Of a stretch of DNA of 8,292 nucleotides, positions 1 to 6,557 are shown in pieces. The translations under genes were made by a program, and so were the position numbers. The notes beneath the pieces were generated by a model that was not told the DNA's origin, searched no databases, and saw only the letters and a list, made by a program, of their open reading frames with translations. Location: positions 1 through 8,292 of the forward strand of contig JAGVUJ010000038.1 of NCBI GenBank assembly GCA_019136325.1. The letters are read 5' to 3'. Every line of letters begins with the position of its first letter. Position 1 is the stretch's first letter. This DNA is from Deltaproteobacteria bacterium. GTDB lineage: Bacteria > Desulfobacterota > Syntrophia > Syntrophales > Smithellaceae.

Positions 1-611
1 AACAAAAAAATCCCTTCAAAAAAGGCTTCATAGAGCTGGGACGGATGGCGCAGGGACTGCGTCAGATCGAGCGGGAAATACATTCCCCACGGCATGGTGG
101 TGATCCTGCCCCAAAGTTCGCCGTTGGTGAAATTTCCGATGCGTCCGAACGTGTAACCGAGCGGTATCGCCGGCACAATCAAATCGGCAAATCGCCAGAA
201 GTTGATTCTTCTTTTGCGTAGAAAATATATTGAAAATAAAATGACGCCGATGACGCCGCCGTGAAAAGACATGCCGCTGATACCGGTGAAATGAATTCCG
301 TTGGAAAAGCTGAAAGGCAGAAAAATCTCCAGCGGATGATGCGCAAAATAGGTAAAATTATAAATGAGCACCTCACCCAGACGCGCGCCGATGATCATCG
401 CGAACATGCCCCAGATGAGATAGTCTTGCAGCATTTCCTTCTCGTATTCGTAATGTTCATTCCTGATGCGGTAAGTGGTCAGCATATAAACGATGGCGAA
501 TCCAACCAGATACATCAGGCTGTAATAGCGCAATTGAAAAGAGCCGATAGTGAACAGCGCGGGGTTTATATGCGAAGGCAATTGCTGCCAGGTATTAATC
601 AACGATTCCAT
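1..611 (-). CDS. lgt: Prolipoprotein diacylglyceryl transferase Lgt (C-terminus cut by window edge)
   Basis: Inner-membrane enzyme that moves the diacylglyceryl group of phosphatidylglycerol onto the lipobox cysteine of prolipoproteins, the first step of lipoprotein maturation. Translating the minus strand from ATG at 611 gives 203 residues before the edge. Family marks seen: RYYSLMYLVGF near residues 28-38 (usual form WYGLMYLVGF), GMSFHGG at 113-119 with the conserved His117, the Lgt signature GRIGNFTNGELWGR at 156-169 with Arg157, and HPSQLYEA at 189-196. Hydrophobic segments lie near 30-46, 66-84, 118-131 and 143-153. Known family members are about 260-290 residues, so roughly the last quarter, including the second essential Arg region, is outside the window. 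An in-frame TAA two codons upstream makes ATG 611 the first possible start, though only a weak GGGA stands in for a ribosome site. It lies 155 bases downstream of trxB on the same strand; co-transcription is possible but unproven. Confidence 0.96.
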   Translation of the reverse strand, partial: MESLINTWQQLPSHINPALFTIGSFQLRYYSLMYLVGFAIVYMLTTYRIRNEHYEYEKEMLQDYLIWGMFAMIIGARLGEVLIYNFTYFAHHPLEIFLPFSFSNGIHFTGISGMSFHGGVIGVILFSIYFLRKRRINFWRFADLIVPAIPLGYTFGRIGNFTNGELWGRITTMPWGMYFPLDLTQSLRHPSQLYEAFFEGIFL

Positions 612-682
612 AATTTAATTATTCCCATGTTGCGTGTGTGCGATCTTGAAAAAAGATAAATTCCTTCTTTTGTCACTTCGAG

Positions 683-739
683 CACATGCGGGAAGTCTTC
701 TGCTTAAGGATGCCTTCCCCTGCATTCGCCGGGCATGTG
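683..739. repeat. Nested inverted repeats in the trxB-lgt gap
   Basis: CACATGC at 683-689 is the perfect reverse complement of GCATGTG at 733-739. Directly inside it, GGGAAG at 690-695 pairs with CTTCCC at 714-719. The two stems would stack, with an 18-base apical loop and a 13-base one-sided bulge (720-732). No T-run follows on either strand, so this is not a typical intrinsic terminator. It could be a 3' structure of the trxB message, a leader element for lgt, or chance. Confidence 0.35.
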
Positions 740-766
740 GCTGCGATCGATATGACATTGTTTAAT

Positions 767-1729
767 TTAGTACGCTTGTCCCTTGAGTTCATCAACATAA
801 AGTTCAGCGCTGTAAATCGCATTAGCGCCGTCGCCCGCGGCCGTGACGACCTGGCGGAACTGTTTGGCGCGGCAATCGCCGGCGGCAAAAATTCCCGCGG
901 CGGACGTGAGCATATTATCATCGGTGATGATATAGCCTCCCTTGTCCATGTTGACAATATCTCGGAAAAGTCCCGTGGTGGGCGTCCGGCCGACAAATAT
1001 AAAAACGCCTTCGGCTTCGATGGTGCTGATTTTTCCGGATTCGACGTCGGACACCCTGACGCCGGTGACAAAATCCGTCCCGGCAACTTCGGCCAGCGTC
1101 GCCTTCCAGACAAATTCGATCTTCTTCTCCGCAAAAGCCCTTTTCTGCAGGATGGCCGCCGCGCGCAGACGGTCGCGCCGGTGAACCACCGTCACCTTCC
1201 TGGCAAAGTGGGTGAGAAATAAAGCCTCCTGAATAGCCGTATCGCCGCCGCCCACAACAATAACATCCTTGTTGCGATAAAAGGGCCCGTCGCAGGTCGC
1301 GCAATACGACACACCTTTTCCGGCAAACGCCTCTTCACCGGGAACGCCCAGCTTGTTCCACTGCGCGCCGGTTGCGGCCACGATGCTCAGCGCCTGGTAC
1401 GCCTTATCCGAAACATCCACATTCCAGAGAACCGGAGCATCAGCGCTCTTTTGGATGGATTGAACATCGCCGGTAACGATTTCCAGTCCGAAATTCAGAG
1501 CTTGTTTTTTGAACAATTGCATCAGATCGAACCCGTTGATGCCGTCGGGGATTCCCGGATAATTTTCAATCAGGTCGGTAATGGTTATCTGGCTGACCGT
1601 TGCCGCGCCTTCCACGAGCAATGTTTTGAGGCCGCTGCGGGCGGCATAGATGCCCGCGGTGTAACCGGCCGGTCCGCCGCCGACGATGATCGTATCATAA
1701 TCGTATTGAGGTAAATTCGCTTTGCTCAC
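767..1729 (-). CDS. trxB: Thioredoxin reductase (NADPH, FAD)
   Basis: Cytoplasmic flavoenzyme of 320 residues (usual length 310-320) that passes electrons from NADPH through FAD and a redox disulfide to thioredoxin. Motifs in order: FAD dinucleotide fold GGGPAG (17-22), ENYPG (55-59), active-site CATC with Cys143 and Cys146 followed by DGPF, NADPH fold GGGDTA (160-165), HRRDRLRA (183-190) whose arginines bind the 2'-phosphate and so indicate NADPH, and the C-terminal FAD motif GIFAAGDC (279-286). The start is GTG at 1729, chosen because AGGAGG sits 9 bases upstream. One oddity: the FAD-loop GGQ seen in E. coli TrxB reads VSQ here (residues 45-47), with only the Gln kept. No thioredoxin gene is in the window. 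It is divergent from yhbY, with 110 bases between the starts, and is followed on its strand by lgt. A related ferredoxin-dependent reductase is less likely given the intact HRRDRLR. Confidence 0.96.
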   Translation of the reverse strand: MSKANLPQYDYDTIIVGGGPAGYTAGIYAARSGLKTLLVEGAATVSQITITDLIENYPGIPDGINGFDLMQLFKKQALNFGLEIVTGDVQSIQKSADAPVLWNVDVSDKAYQALSIVAATGAQWNKLGVPGEEAFAGKGVSYCATCDGPFYRNKDVIVVGGGDTAIQEALFLTHFARKVTVVHRRDRLRAAAILQKRAFAEKKIEFVWKATLAEVAGTDFVTGVRVSDVESGKISTIEAEGVFIFVGRTPTTGLFRDIVNMDKGGYIITDDNMLTSAAGIFAAGDCRAKQFRQVVTAAGDGANAIYSAELYVDELKGQAY

Positions 1730-1738
1730 TTCTCTGAA

Positions 1739-1744
1739 CCTCCT
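1739..1744 (-). promoter_or_regulatory. Ribosome binding site of trxB (AGGAGG)
   Basis: A perfect AGGAGG on the minus strand, 9 bases before the GTG at 1729. It fixes the non-ATG start. Confidence 0.85.
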
Positions 1745-1760
1745 GGATAAACTGCATGTA

Positions 1761-1789
1761 ATTTAATCAAGATACGGGATTTTTGTAAA
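1761..1789 (-). promoter_or_regulatory. Candidate sigma-70 promoter of trxB
   Basis: On the minus strand TTTACA (1784-1789, five of six matches to the -35 consensus) is separated by exactly 17 bases from TTAAAT (1761-1766, four of six matches to -10). A start near 1754 would leave a short leader carrying the AGGAGG. The region is AT-rich, so a chance match is possible. For the divergent yhbY only a -10-like TATGAT (1811-1816) is seen, without a convincing -35. Confidence 0.4.
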
Positions 1790-1839
1790 GTCTTTTAATA
1801 CGGGTTTATTTATGATAATGAATTACGGAAAGGAAAAAT

Positions 1840-2139
1840 ATGGAAAAACTCAAAGGTTCACAAAAAAAATATCTGCGCGCGCAGGCGCATCACTTAAAGC
1901 CGGTGGTAATGATCGGCGCCAAAGGTGTCACCGGACAATTAACCGGCTCGGTTGACGCCGCGTTAAACGATCACGAACTCATTAAGGTAAAATTCGGCGA
2001 ATTCAAGGAAGCAAAAAAGGATATCTCCGCTCAGATCGCCAAAGACACCCAAAGCGAACTTGTCGGCCTCATCGGCAACATCGCCATTTTTTACCGCCGG
2101 CATCCCGATCCGGGAAAAAGAAAAATCACCCTGCCGTAA
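1840..2139 (+). CDS. yhbY: YhbY-type CRM-domain RNA-binding protein (ribosome assembly)
   Basis: A 99-residue protein, the normal size for this family, consisting of a single CRM (CRS1-YhbY) domain. Bacterial YhbY associates with pre-50S ribosomal particles and is thought to assist large-subunit assembly. Visible family features: LKGSQKKYLRAQAHHLKPVV at residues 4-23, the RNA-binding GxxG loop GAKG (26-29) followed by VTG, HELIKVKF (46-53) matching the central strand, and the closing IFYRRH...KRKITLP. Basic residues are spread through the fold, as expected for RNA binding. ATG 1840 is preceded by AAAGGA (1829-1834), five bases away. The gene is divergent from trxB and convergent with the acyl-CoA dehydrogenase. 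Its transcript probably ends at the hairpin at 2244-2279, since nothing terminator-like is seen in 2140-2243. Confidence 0.95.
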   Translation: MEKLKGSQKKYLRAQAHHLKPVVMIGAKGVTGQLTGSVDAALNDHELIKVKFGEFKEAKKDISAQIAKDTQSELVGLIGNIAIFYRRHPDPGKRKITLP

Positions 2140-2239
2140 AAACCCATATGATCATTCCGGTACAAGCGGATATCCAGACCTCCTGAAAGATTCTCAGCAA
2201 TTGAATTGAGCGGCGTATGACGCCTATGGCAAAACCAAC

Positions 2240-2279
2240 GAAAAAAGAGGGATGGGGGTGTTGTCCCCCAGCCCTCTTT
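2240..2279 (-). terminator. Strong intrinsic terminator of the acyl-CoA dehydrogenase gene, possibly two-way
   Basis: On the minus strand the arms AGAGGG-C-TGGGGG and CCCCCA-T-CCCTCT form a 12-pair stem with one mismatch and a six-base loop (2259-2264), with A/T pairs extending the base. Six T residues follow (complement of 2241-2246), 24 bases after the acyl-CoA dehydrogenase stop codon. On the plus strand the same hairpin is followed only by TTT, so it may also end yhbY transcripts, less efficiently. Confidence 0.9.
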
Positions 2280-2302
2280 AAGATGATACGGATATTCAGT
2301 CT

Positions 2303-4132
2303 TTACACGGTAAAAGCCGCTTCGGGCGCTTCCATGATGGAGTTGTCGCCTTCCTTGATCACTCTCAGAATCGTGCCCACAACAGGCAGGATGTTGTGAC
2401 AGAAGAATTTGGCGGAGGCCACTTTACCCGCGTAGAAGGGATACTCGAAGTGGTCCTTGCCGAGTTCCTCTGCTTTCTTCTGGCAGATCAGCGCCTGTTC
2501 GAGCAGAAGTTTAGCGGCATAAATATAACCGGTGGCATGAAGGATGCGGGTGGCGAAAAAGCCGATCATGCCGAACTTGCCCTGACCCAGGTAACCGGCC
2601 ATCGTGTTCTGGATATCCCGGTAGTTGTTCAGCGATTCTTCCAGAAGAGCAAACTGCGCGCCGAACACCGCATTGTCTTTGTTGGCCTGGACGAACTTAT
2701 CGATCTCGCCGAGCCACGTCGCAAAGACCTGGCCTCCGGCCATCATCCACTTGCGGCCGATGAGGTCCATGGACTGGATGTAGTTGGTGCCTTCCCAGAT
2801 GGGATAGATGCGGCAGTCGCGGAGCTGCTGGGCAATGGGGTATTCTTCCGAGAAGCCGTAACCGCCGTAGCACTGCATGGCTTCCGAGATAGAGAGGAAT
2901 GCCATATCGGAGCACCAGGCTTTGACGATGGGAATGTTAACTTCGATATAGGCCTTGGCCAGTTTGCGCTCGTTTTCATCCGAGGTGTTCTCCGCGATGT
3001 CCATGCAATAGTAGGAAAAGGCGATCATGGCGCGGGACGCTTCCGTAATGGACTTCTGGAACAGGAGCATGCGGCGCACATCTTCATGGTTGATGATGGG
3101 AACCCGGCCCGCCTTGGGATTGGTGAGCTGGCGGCCCTGAATGCGGCCGGCCGCATACGCGCACGCGTTATTGTAGGCCACAGTTGCCGCAGACATGGCG
3201 GCCAGTCCGGTGACCGTGCGTTCTTCATTCATCATCTGGAACATCTGGGCCATACCCTGTCCCTTGCCGTCCACGGGGGGATCGCCGAGCAGATAACCGC
3301 GGCACTTGTTTTCTTCGCCGAAGTTGACGATGGCCGTTGCCGAACCTCTGAGCCCCATCTTGTGCTCGATGCCGCCGCAGTTCACATCGTTGAACTCGCC
3401 CTTTTCGCCGTTGGCGTCCGGCCAGTATTTGGGAACGACAAACAGAGAAATGCCCTTGGTGCCCGGGACACATCCCTCAATACGGGCAAGCGCCAGGTGG
3501 ATGATGTTTTCGGTGATGTCCTGATCGCCGCCGGTGATGAAACATTTTGTTCCCGTAATATTGTAGATGCCGGGCTCACTGGTGGGCGTTGCCTTGGTGA
3601 TGATGTCGCCGACGTCGGAACCGCTGTTGGGTTCGGTCAGGTCCATCGTTCCGGACCACTGGCCGGAAAACATCTTGGGCAGGAAGATGTTCTTGATCGT
3701 CTCACTGCCGAAGTCGCGGATCAGGCCGGCGGAGCCGGTGGTTGCCATCGCGTAGGGTCCCAGAGAGGCGTTGGCCGCCGCCAGGTACTCGTTGGTCGCG
3801 CCCATCACGCACAGCGGCATGGAGCTGGGATCCGAATGATCGGCGTTGCTGCTGCCCAGGCCGTTTTCCTGAATGTCCCAGTAGCCTTTCTTGTAGGACT
3901 CGGGGGTTGTGACTTTGCCGGCTTTGTAAACGGCGTGAATGTTATCGCCGTCGTCACTGGTGGGAGCGATCGACAGTTTGGCTATCTTCATCGCGTTTTC
4001 AAGAATTGAATCTATATCATCGACGCTGTAGCCGCCCTGGAAACGTCCCACGCCAAAGACTTTGGACAGGTCGAGCCATTCTTTCAGTATGAATTTCTGT
4101 TCACGGGTGGAATACAAAAAATTTGATGCCAT
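2303..4132 (-). CDS. Acyl-CoA dehydrogenase, large (~600-residue) type with C-terminal extension
   Basis: FAD enzyme of 609 residues that introduces the alpha-beta double bond into an acyl-CoA and normally hands electrons to ETF. Domains in order: a short N-terminal segment typical of the large class (YSTREQKFIL, 7-16), then the ACAD N-terminal and middle domains with DLTEPNSGSDVG (164-175) and FITGGDQDI (198-206), the helical C-terminal ACAD domain with CYGGYGFSEEYPIAQQLRD (421-439), and a further C-terminal domain (about 470-609) found in the DmdC-like and FadE5-like large class. The expected catalytic base is Glu447 in IWEGTN (usually IYEGTN; the Tyr is Trp here). The start at 4132 is preferred over an in-frame ATG at 4183 because AAGGAG lies 9 bases upstream and the extra 17 residues (FIKIQTRS...) would be translated leader. 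It is monocistronic, with its own promoter and terminator; no ETF or other beta-oxidation gene is adjacent. The acyl substrate cannot be told from sequence. Confidence 0.96.
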   Translation of the reverse strand: MASNFLYSTREQKFILKEWLDLSKVFGVGRFQGGYSVDDIDSILENAMKIAKLSIAPTSDDGDNIHAVYKAGKVTTPESYKKGYWDIQENGLGSSNADHSDPSSMPLCVMGATNEYLAAANASLGPYAMATTGSAGLIRDFGSETIKNIFLPKMFSGQWSGTMDLTEPNSGSDVGDIITKATPTSEPGIYNITGTKCFITGGDQDITENIIHLALARIEGCVPGTKGISLFVVPKYWPDANGEKGEFNDVNCGGIEHKMGLRGSATAIVNFGEENKCRGYLLGDPPVDGKGQGMAQMFQMMNEERTVTGLAAMSAATVAYNNACAYAAGRIQGRQLTNPKAGRVPIINHEDVRRMLLFQKSITEASRAMIAFSYYCMDIAENTSDENERKLAKAYIEVNIPIVKAWCSDMAFLSISEAMQCYGGYGFSEEYPIAQQLRDCRIYPIWEGTNYIQSMDLIGRKWMMAGGQVFATWLGEIDKFVQANKDNAVFGAQFALLEESLNNYRDIQNTMAGYLGQGKFGMIGFFATRILHATGYIYAAKLLLEQALICQKKAEELGKDHFEYPFYAGKVASAKFFCHNILPVVGTILRVIKEGDNSIMEAPEAAFTV

Positions 4133-4141
4133 TTTTTCTTT

Positions 4142-4147
4142 CTCCTT
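4142..4147 (-). promoter_or_regulatory. Ribosome binding site of the acyl-CoA dehydrogenase gene (AAGGAG)
   Basis: AAGGAG on the minus strand, 9 bases before ATG 4132. It decides this start over the upstream in-frame ATG at 4183, which has no ribosome site and falls at the predicted transcription start. Confidence 0.85.
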
Positions 4148-4160
4148 CTTAAATGTACTT

Positions 4161-4184
4161 CGTGTTTGTATCTTGATAAACACG
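4161..4184. promoter_or_regulatory. Inverted repeat at the predicted transcription start (possible operator)
   Basis: CGTGTTT (4161-4167) and AAACACG (4178-4184) are perfect 7-base inverted arms around a 10-base spacer. With the -10 box at 4191-4196, transcription should begin at about 4184, so the repeat occupies roughly +1 to +24. Arm spacing of about two turns between centres suits a dimeric repressor (for example TetR-like). Alternatively it makes a 5'-end hairpin that stabilises the mRNA. No regulator gene is in the window. Confidence 0.5.
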
Positions 4185-4190
4185 ACGGGC

Positions 4191-4219
4191 AGTATAGGAA
4201 TTGGCGGTCATTTTGTCAA
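4191..4219 (-). promoter_or_regulatory. Near-consensus sigma-70 promoter of the acyl-CoA dehydrogenase gene
   Basis: On the minus strand a perfect -35 TTGACA (4214-4219) and TATACT (4191-4196, five of six matches) are separated by exactly 17 bases. It predicts a start near 4184 and a leader of about 52 bases. This is the best promoter match in the window and suggests strong expression unless repressed. Confidence 0.85.
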
Positions 4220-4224
4220 CGAGT

Positions 4225-4240
4225 TAAATCCCGGGATTTA
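4225..4240. promoter_or_regulatory. Perfect 16-bp palindrome beside the -35 box
   Basis: TAAATCCCGGGATTTA reads identically on both strands. It ends five bases upstream of the -35 box of the acyl-CoA dehydrogenase promoter and lies 69 bases past the sulP stop codon. It has no loop and no T-run, so it is a poor terminator. A DNA-binding protein site is the more natural reading, by position an activator or co-repressor site. Confidence 0.5.
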
Positions 4241-4308
4241 CGCCCCTGGAAGCGGGGAACGGGACGGCAACACAACACCGCATTAATTTTCAAGATTTAA
4301 CGCATGAT

Positions 4309-6069
4309 TTACGTTGAATCTTTCCGGTCGATTTTATGTACGGCCAGATAACGCTGCACGGCCTGCTCGATTGTCGGGAAGAAATTCCCGGCGCCCAACC
4401 GGGTAAACATGCCATAACACTTGAGCAGATCCTTTACCGGATCTTTCATCTCGGCAAAAAACAGGTCCATGCCGGCTTCGTGCAGGGTCTTATCAAGATC
4501 GGCGAGCATGTCCGCCGCCGTTGTGTCCACATCGGTTATCGGCTCGGCCGTTACAACGACCCATCCGGTCGGCGTCGGAGCGTCGGCCACGGCGCGCAGA
4601 ACCTGTTCCCGGAAGGTTTCCGCATTGGCAAAAAACAGCGGCGCGTCCCAGCGAAAAAGCACCAGCCCCGGAATCAGCGTGGCCTCGGGGTAACGGGAAA
4701 TATCATGATAGCTGTCGAGTCCCTCTACGTGACCCAGCACGGCGTAATACGGATGCCAGGCCCGCCAGATAAAAGCGAACAACGCCAGACCGATGGCAAT
4801 AAAAATGCCCTTGATCACGCCCAGTGAAATAACGCCCAGGAAACACGCCATAGAGAAGACGAATTCCATCCGCCGCATTTTATATAAACGAAGGACAGTG
4901 CGAACGTCGACGATACTGATGCAGGCGCAGATGACGACGGCGCCCAGCACGGCCTGCGGAAGATTTCTGAGCAACGTGGGAGCAAAAATCAACAGAAGCG
5001 CGATGCACACCGCGCCGACGATGCCGCTGATTTGCGTTTTGGCGCCCGCCGATTCGGCCACCGGCGTTCGCGAAGCGCTGCTGGTCACCGGAAACCCCTG
5101 AAAAAAACCGGCGGCAATATTGGCGGCGCCGAGAGCGATGATCTCCTGATCGCTATCCACTTCCCGCCCCGCACGCAGCGCAAAGGTGCGGGAAAGCGCG
5201 CTCATGTCGGCAAACGATACCAGCGCAATGGCCACCGCCGCGGCGCACAGGGTGCCGAATTCCTCCAAAGAGACAACGGGAATCCGGAATTGCGGCAGAC
5301 CCTGCGGAAGCGGTCCGACAACCGCAATACCGGCCCAGACCGACAAATCCAGGACAGACGCAACAATTGTCGCACCGGCAACGGCAATCAGTACGCCGGG
5401 AATCCGGGAAGCCCAGTGCCTGAAACCCAGAATCACCCCAAGGCAGGAAAAGCCGATAAGACATGCAGCCCCGTTGATTTGTCCGTTGATCATGCCTTGC
5501 ACAAGGCCGTTTGTTTCCTGTAAAAAATTACCGCCGCCGACTGAAAAACCGAAAATCTTCGGCAACTGGCCGATCAAAACCGTGAGCGCGATTCCGTTCA
5601 GATAACCGACGCGAATCGGTTTGGCCAGGAGATCGGTGATAAAACCGAATTTGGCCAGACCGGCAACGACACAAAAAAGTCCCGTGAGGACAGCCAGCAT
5701 TCCGGCCATCGCTATCGCTTTGTCGGTATTCCCTGCGGACAGGGGCAGTATCGAGGCCGCGATGAGACCGGCTAAAGCCGAATCAGGCCCTAAAATCAAA
5801 ATCCGGCTGGGTCCGAAAACGGCATACGCGATCAGCGGAATGATCGTGGCGTAAAGACCATAGATCGTCGGCAATCCTGATGCCGACGCGTAAGCCATGC
5901 CAACGGGCACGAGAATCGCCGTCAACACCAGACCGGCGAGAATATCATGAATCAGCCATTCGCTTTTGTAGCCGCGTAACGTTTCCACCAGCGGAATCCG
6001 GCGCGACAAACCGCGGGGGCGCGCCCGAAAAGCAAAAGACCGGGCCGGTTGTGTTTTATTGTTTTCCAA
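4309..6069 (-). CDS. SulP-family anion transporter with C-terminal STAS domain
   Basis: Inner-membrane anion carrier of 586 residues (family usually 550-600). The family carries sulfate, bicarbonate, dicarboxylates or other anions, so the substrate is not fixed by sequence. Family marks: YGLYATIIPLIAYAVFG (70-86) then SRILILGPDSA (88-98), the substrate-site region GFPVTSSASRTPVAESAGAKTQ (325-346, usually FPVTGSFSRTAVN), and many hydrophobic membrane segments up to about residue 440. A cytoplasmic STAS domain follows (about 455-580), with LVLFRWDAPLFFANAETF and ITDVDTTAADML (511-522). The start is TTG at 6069, preceded five bases away by GAGGAG (6075-6080). The frame stays open a further 43 codons to an ATG at 6198, but that stretch has no ribosome site and is unlike SulP N-termini. 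No clear intrinsic terminator follows the stop. It is divergent from the SdpI-like gene. Confidence 0.94.
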   Translation of the reverse strand: MENNKTQPARSFAFRARPRGLSRRIPLVETLRGYKSEWLIHDILAGLVLTAILVPVGMAYASASGLPTIYGLYATIIPLIAYAVFGPSRILILGPDSALAGLIAASILPLSAGNTDKAIAMAGMLAVLTGLFCVVAGLAKFGFITDLLAKPIRVGYLNGIALTVLIGQLPKIFGFSVGGGNFLQETNGLVQGMINGQINGAACLIGFSCLGVILGFRHWASRIPGVLIAVAGATIVASVLDLSVWAGIAVVGPLPQGLPQFRIPVVSLEEFGTLCAAAVAIALVSFADMSALSRTFALRAGREVDSDQEIIALGAANIAAGFFQGFPVTSSASRTPVAESAGAKTQISGIVGAVCIALLLIFAPTLLRNLPQAVLGAVVICACISIVDVRTVLRLYKMRRMEFVFSMACFLGVISLGVIKGIFIAIGLALFAFIWRAWHPYYAVLGHVEGLDSYHDISRYPEATLIPGLVLFRWDAPLFFANAETFREQVLRAVADAPTPTGWVVVTAEPITDVDTTAADMLADLDKTLHEAGMDLFFAEMKDPVKDLLKCYGMFTRLGAGNFFPTIEQAVQRYLAVHKIDRKDST

Positions 6070-6074
6070 AAATA

Positions 6075-6080
6075 CTCCTC
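6075..6080 (-). promoter_or_regulatory. Ribosome binding site of the SulP gene (GAGGAG)
   Basis: AAGAGGAG on the minus strand, five bases before the TTG at 6069. It supports the 586-residue product over the 629-residue reading from 6198. Confidence 0.75.
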
Positions 6081-6094
6081 TTGAAGACACGCTG

Positions 6095-6128
6095 TATCGC
6101 TTTTGAAAGCGTCTTTTTATCGCTTGAA
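6095..6128. repeat. Two direct repeats and a small hairpin in the divergent intergenic region
   Basis: TATCGCTTTTGAA (6095-6107) and TATCGCTTGAA (6118-6128) are direct repeats 23 bases apart. The first also contains CGCTTT-TG-AAAGCG (6098-6111), followed on the plus strand by TCTTTTT, which looks like a very short terminator hairpin. The 142-base gap between the SulP TTG and the SdpI-like ATG is AT-rich. A weak plus-strand promoter candidate is TTGAAT (6124-6129), 17 bases, TAAAAA (6147-6152). Either repeat could serve as an operator shared by the two genes, but the copies are short. Confidence 0.35.
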
Positions 6129-6211
6129 TATTTAGCTGATGTGTTTTAAAAAATAAAGAGGTTTCGTAAAATGCCGAGTGAACCGGCCAATAAAACACTG
6201 GTTAAAACCCG

Positions 6212-6547
6212 ATGCAGTTCAAGACCCTGGTGACGATTTTAATTTGCGACTTTATCTTTATAATGATCTCCATTCCCCTGATTTTGCGTAAAGTGCCCCG
6301 GAATGTCATCTATGGTTTCCGCACCCCGACAACGCTAAAAAACGATTTTGTCTGGTATGAAACCAACGCCTGTTTCGGAAGGCTTTTTTTAATCGGCAGC
6401 CTCCTGTCCGCTTGCATAATGCTGTTTATCTATTTTTCGGATATCGTTCCCGCGCAGCATTTCATCAATGCCGGCATCGTCGTTCTGGTCATTCCCGCGA
6501 TCATTGCCACGGTGTTGACTTTTCTTTATTTAAAATCGATTCAATAG
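6212..6547 (+). CDS. SdpI-family small membrane protein
   Basis: A 111-residue protein with three predicted membrane helices (about 5-25, 57-76 and 84-107). Between the first two is the block that marks the SdpI/YhfL-like family: VPRNVIYGFRTPTTLKND (28-45) followed by WYETNACFGR (48-57), matching the family pattern of NxxxGxRTPxTL...VWxxTxxxxGR. The founding member, Bacillus subtilis SdpI, gives immunity to the SdpC toxin and acts in signalling, but most bacterial single-domain members have no known role. The N-terminal DUF1648-type part of full SdpI is absent. ATG 6212 is the first possible start (in-frame TAA at 6203-6205), yet no good ribosome site precedes it, so translation initiation may be weak or leaderless. 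It forms a unit with the next gene and is divergent from the SulP gene. No SdpC-like toxin or ArsR-type SdpR is seen. Confidence 0.78.
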   Translation: MQFKTLVTILICDFIFIMISIPLILRKVPRNVIYGFRTPTTLKNDFVWYETNACFGRLFLIGSLLSACIMLFIYFSDIVPAQHFINAGIVVLVIPAIIATVLTFLYLKSIQ

Positions 6548-6557
6548 AGGGTGCCCC

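Noticed and set aside
261..659. A 132-codon plus-strand frame opposite lgt
   Set aside because: The minus strand encodes unmistakable Lgt motifs; the plus frame has no recognisable family.
673..1222. Overlapping open frames on both strands across the trxB 3' half
   Set aside because: They are shadows of trxB, whose flavin, CATC and NADPH motifs fix the true frame.
2212..2224. Small hairpin GGCGT-ATG-ACGCC downstream of yhbY
   Set aside because: Five pairs, a three-base loop and no T-run; too weak for a terminator, and a far better hairpin follows at 2244.
2396..4009. A 537-codon open frame on the plus strand opposite the acyl-CoA dehydrogenase gene
   Set aside because: It runs antisense to a gene with clear family motifs, starts at a GTG, and its product is rich in His/Val/Gly with no family resemblance. 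Long antisense frames of this kind are a by-product of GC-biased third positions.
6070..6198. A 43-residue N-terminal extension of the SulP protein from ATG 6198
   Set aside because: No ribosome site precedes 6198, the residues do not resemble a SulP N-terminus, and a strong GAGGAG precedes TTG 6069.
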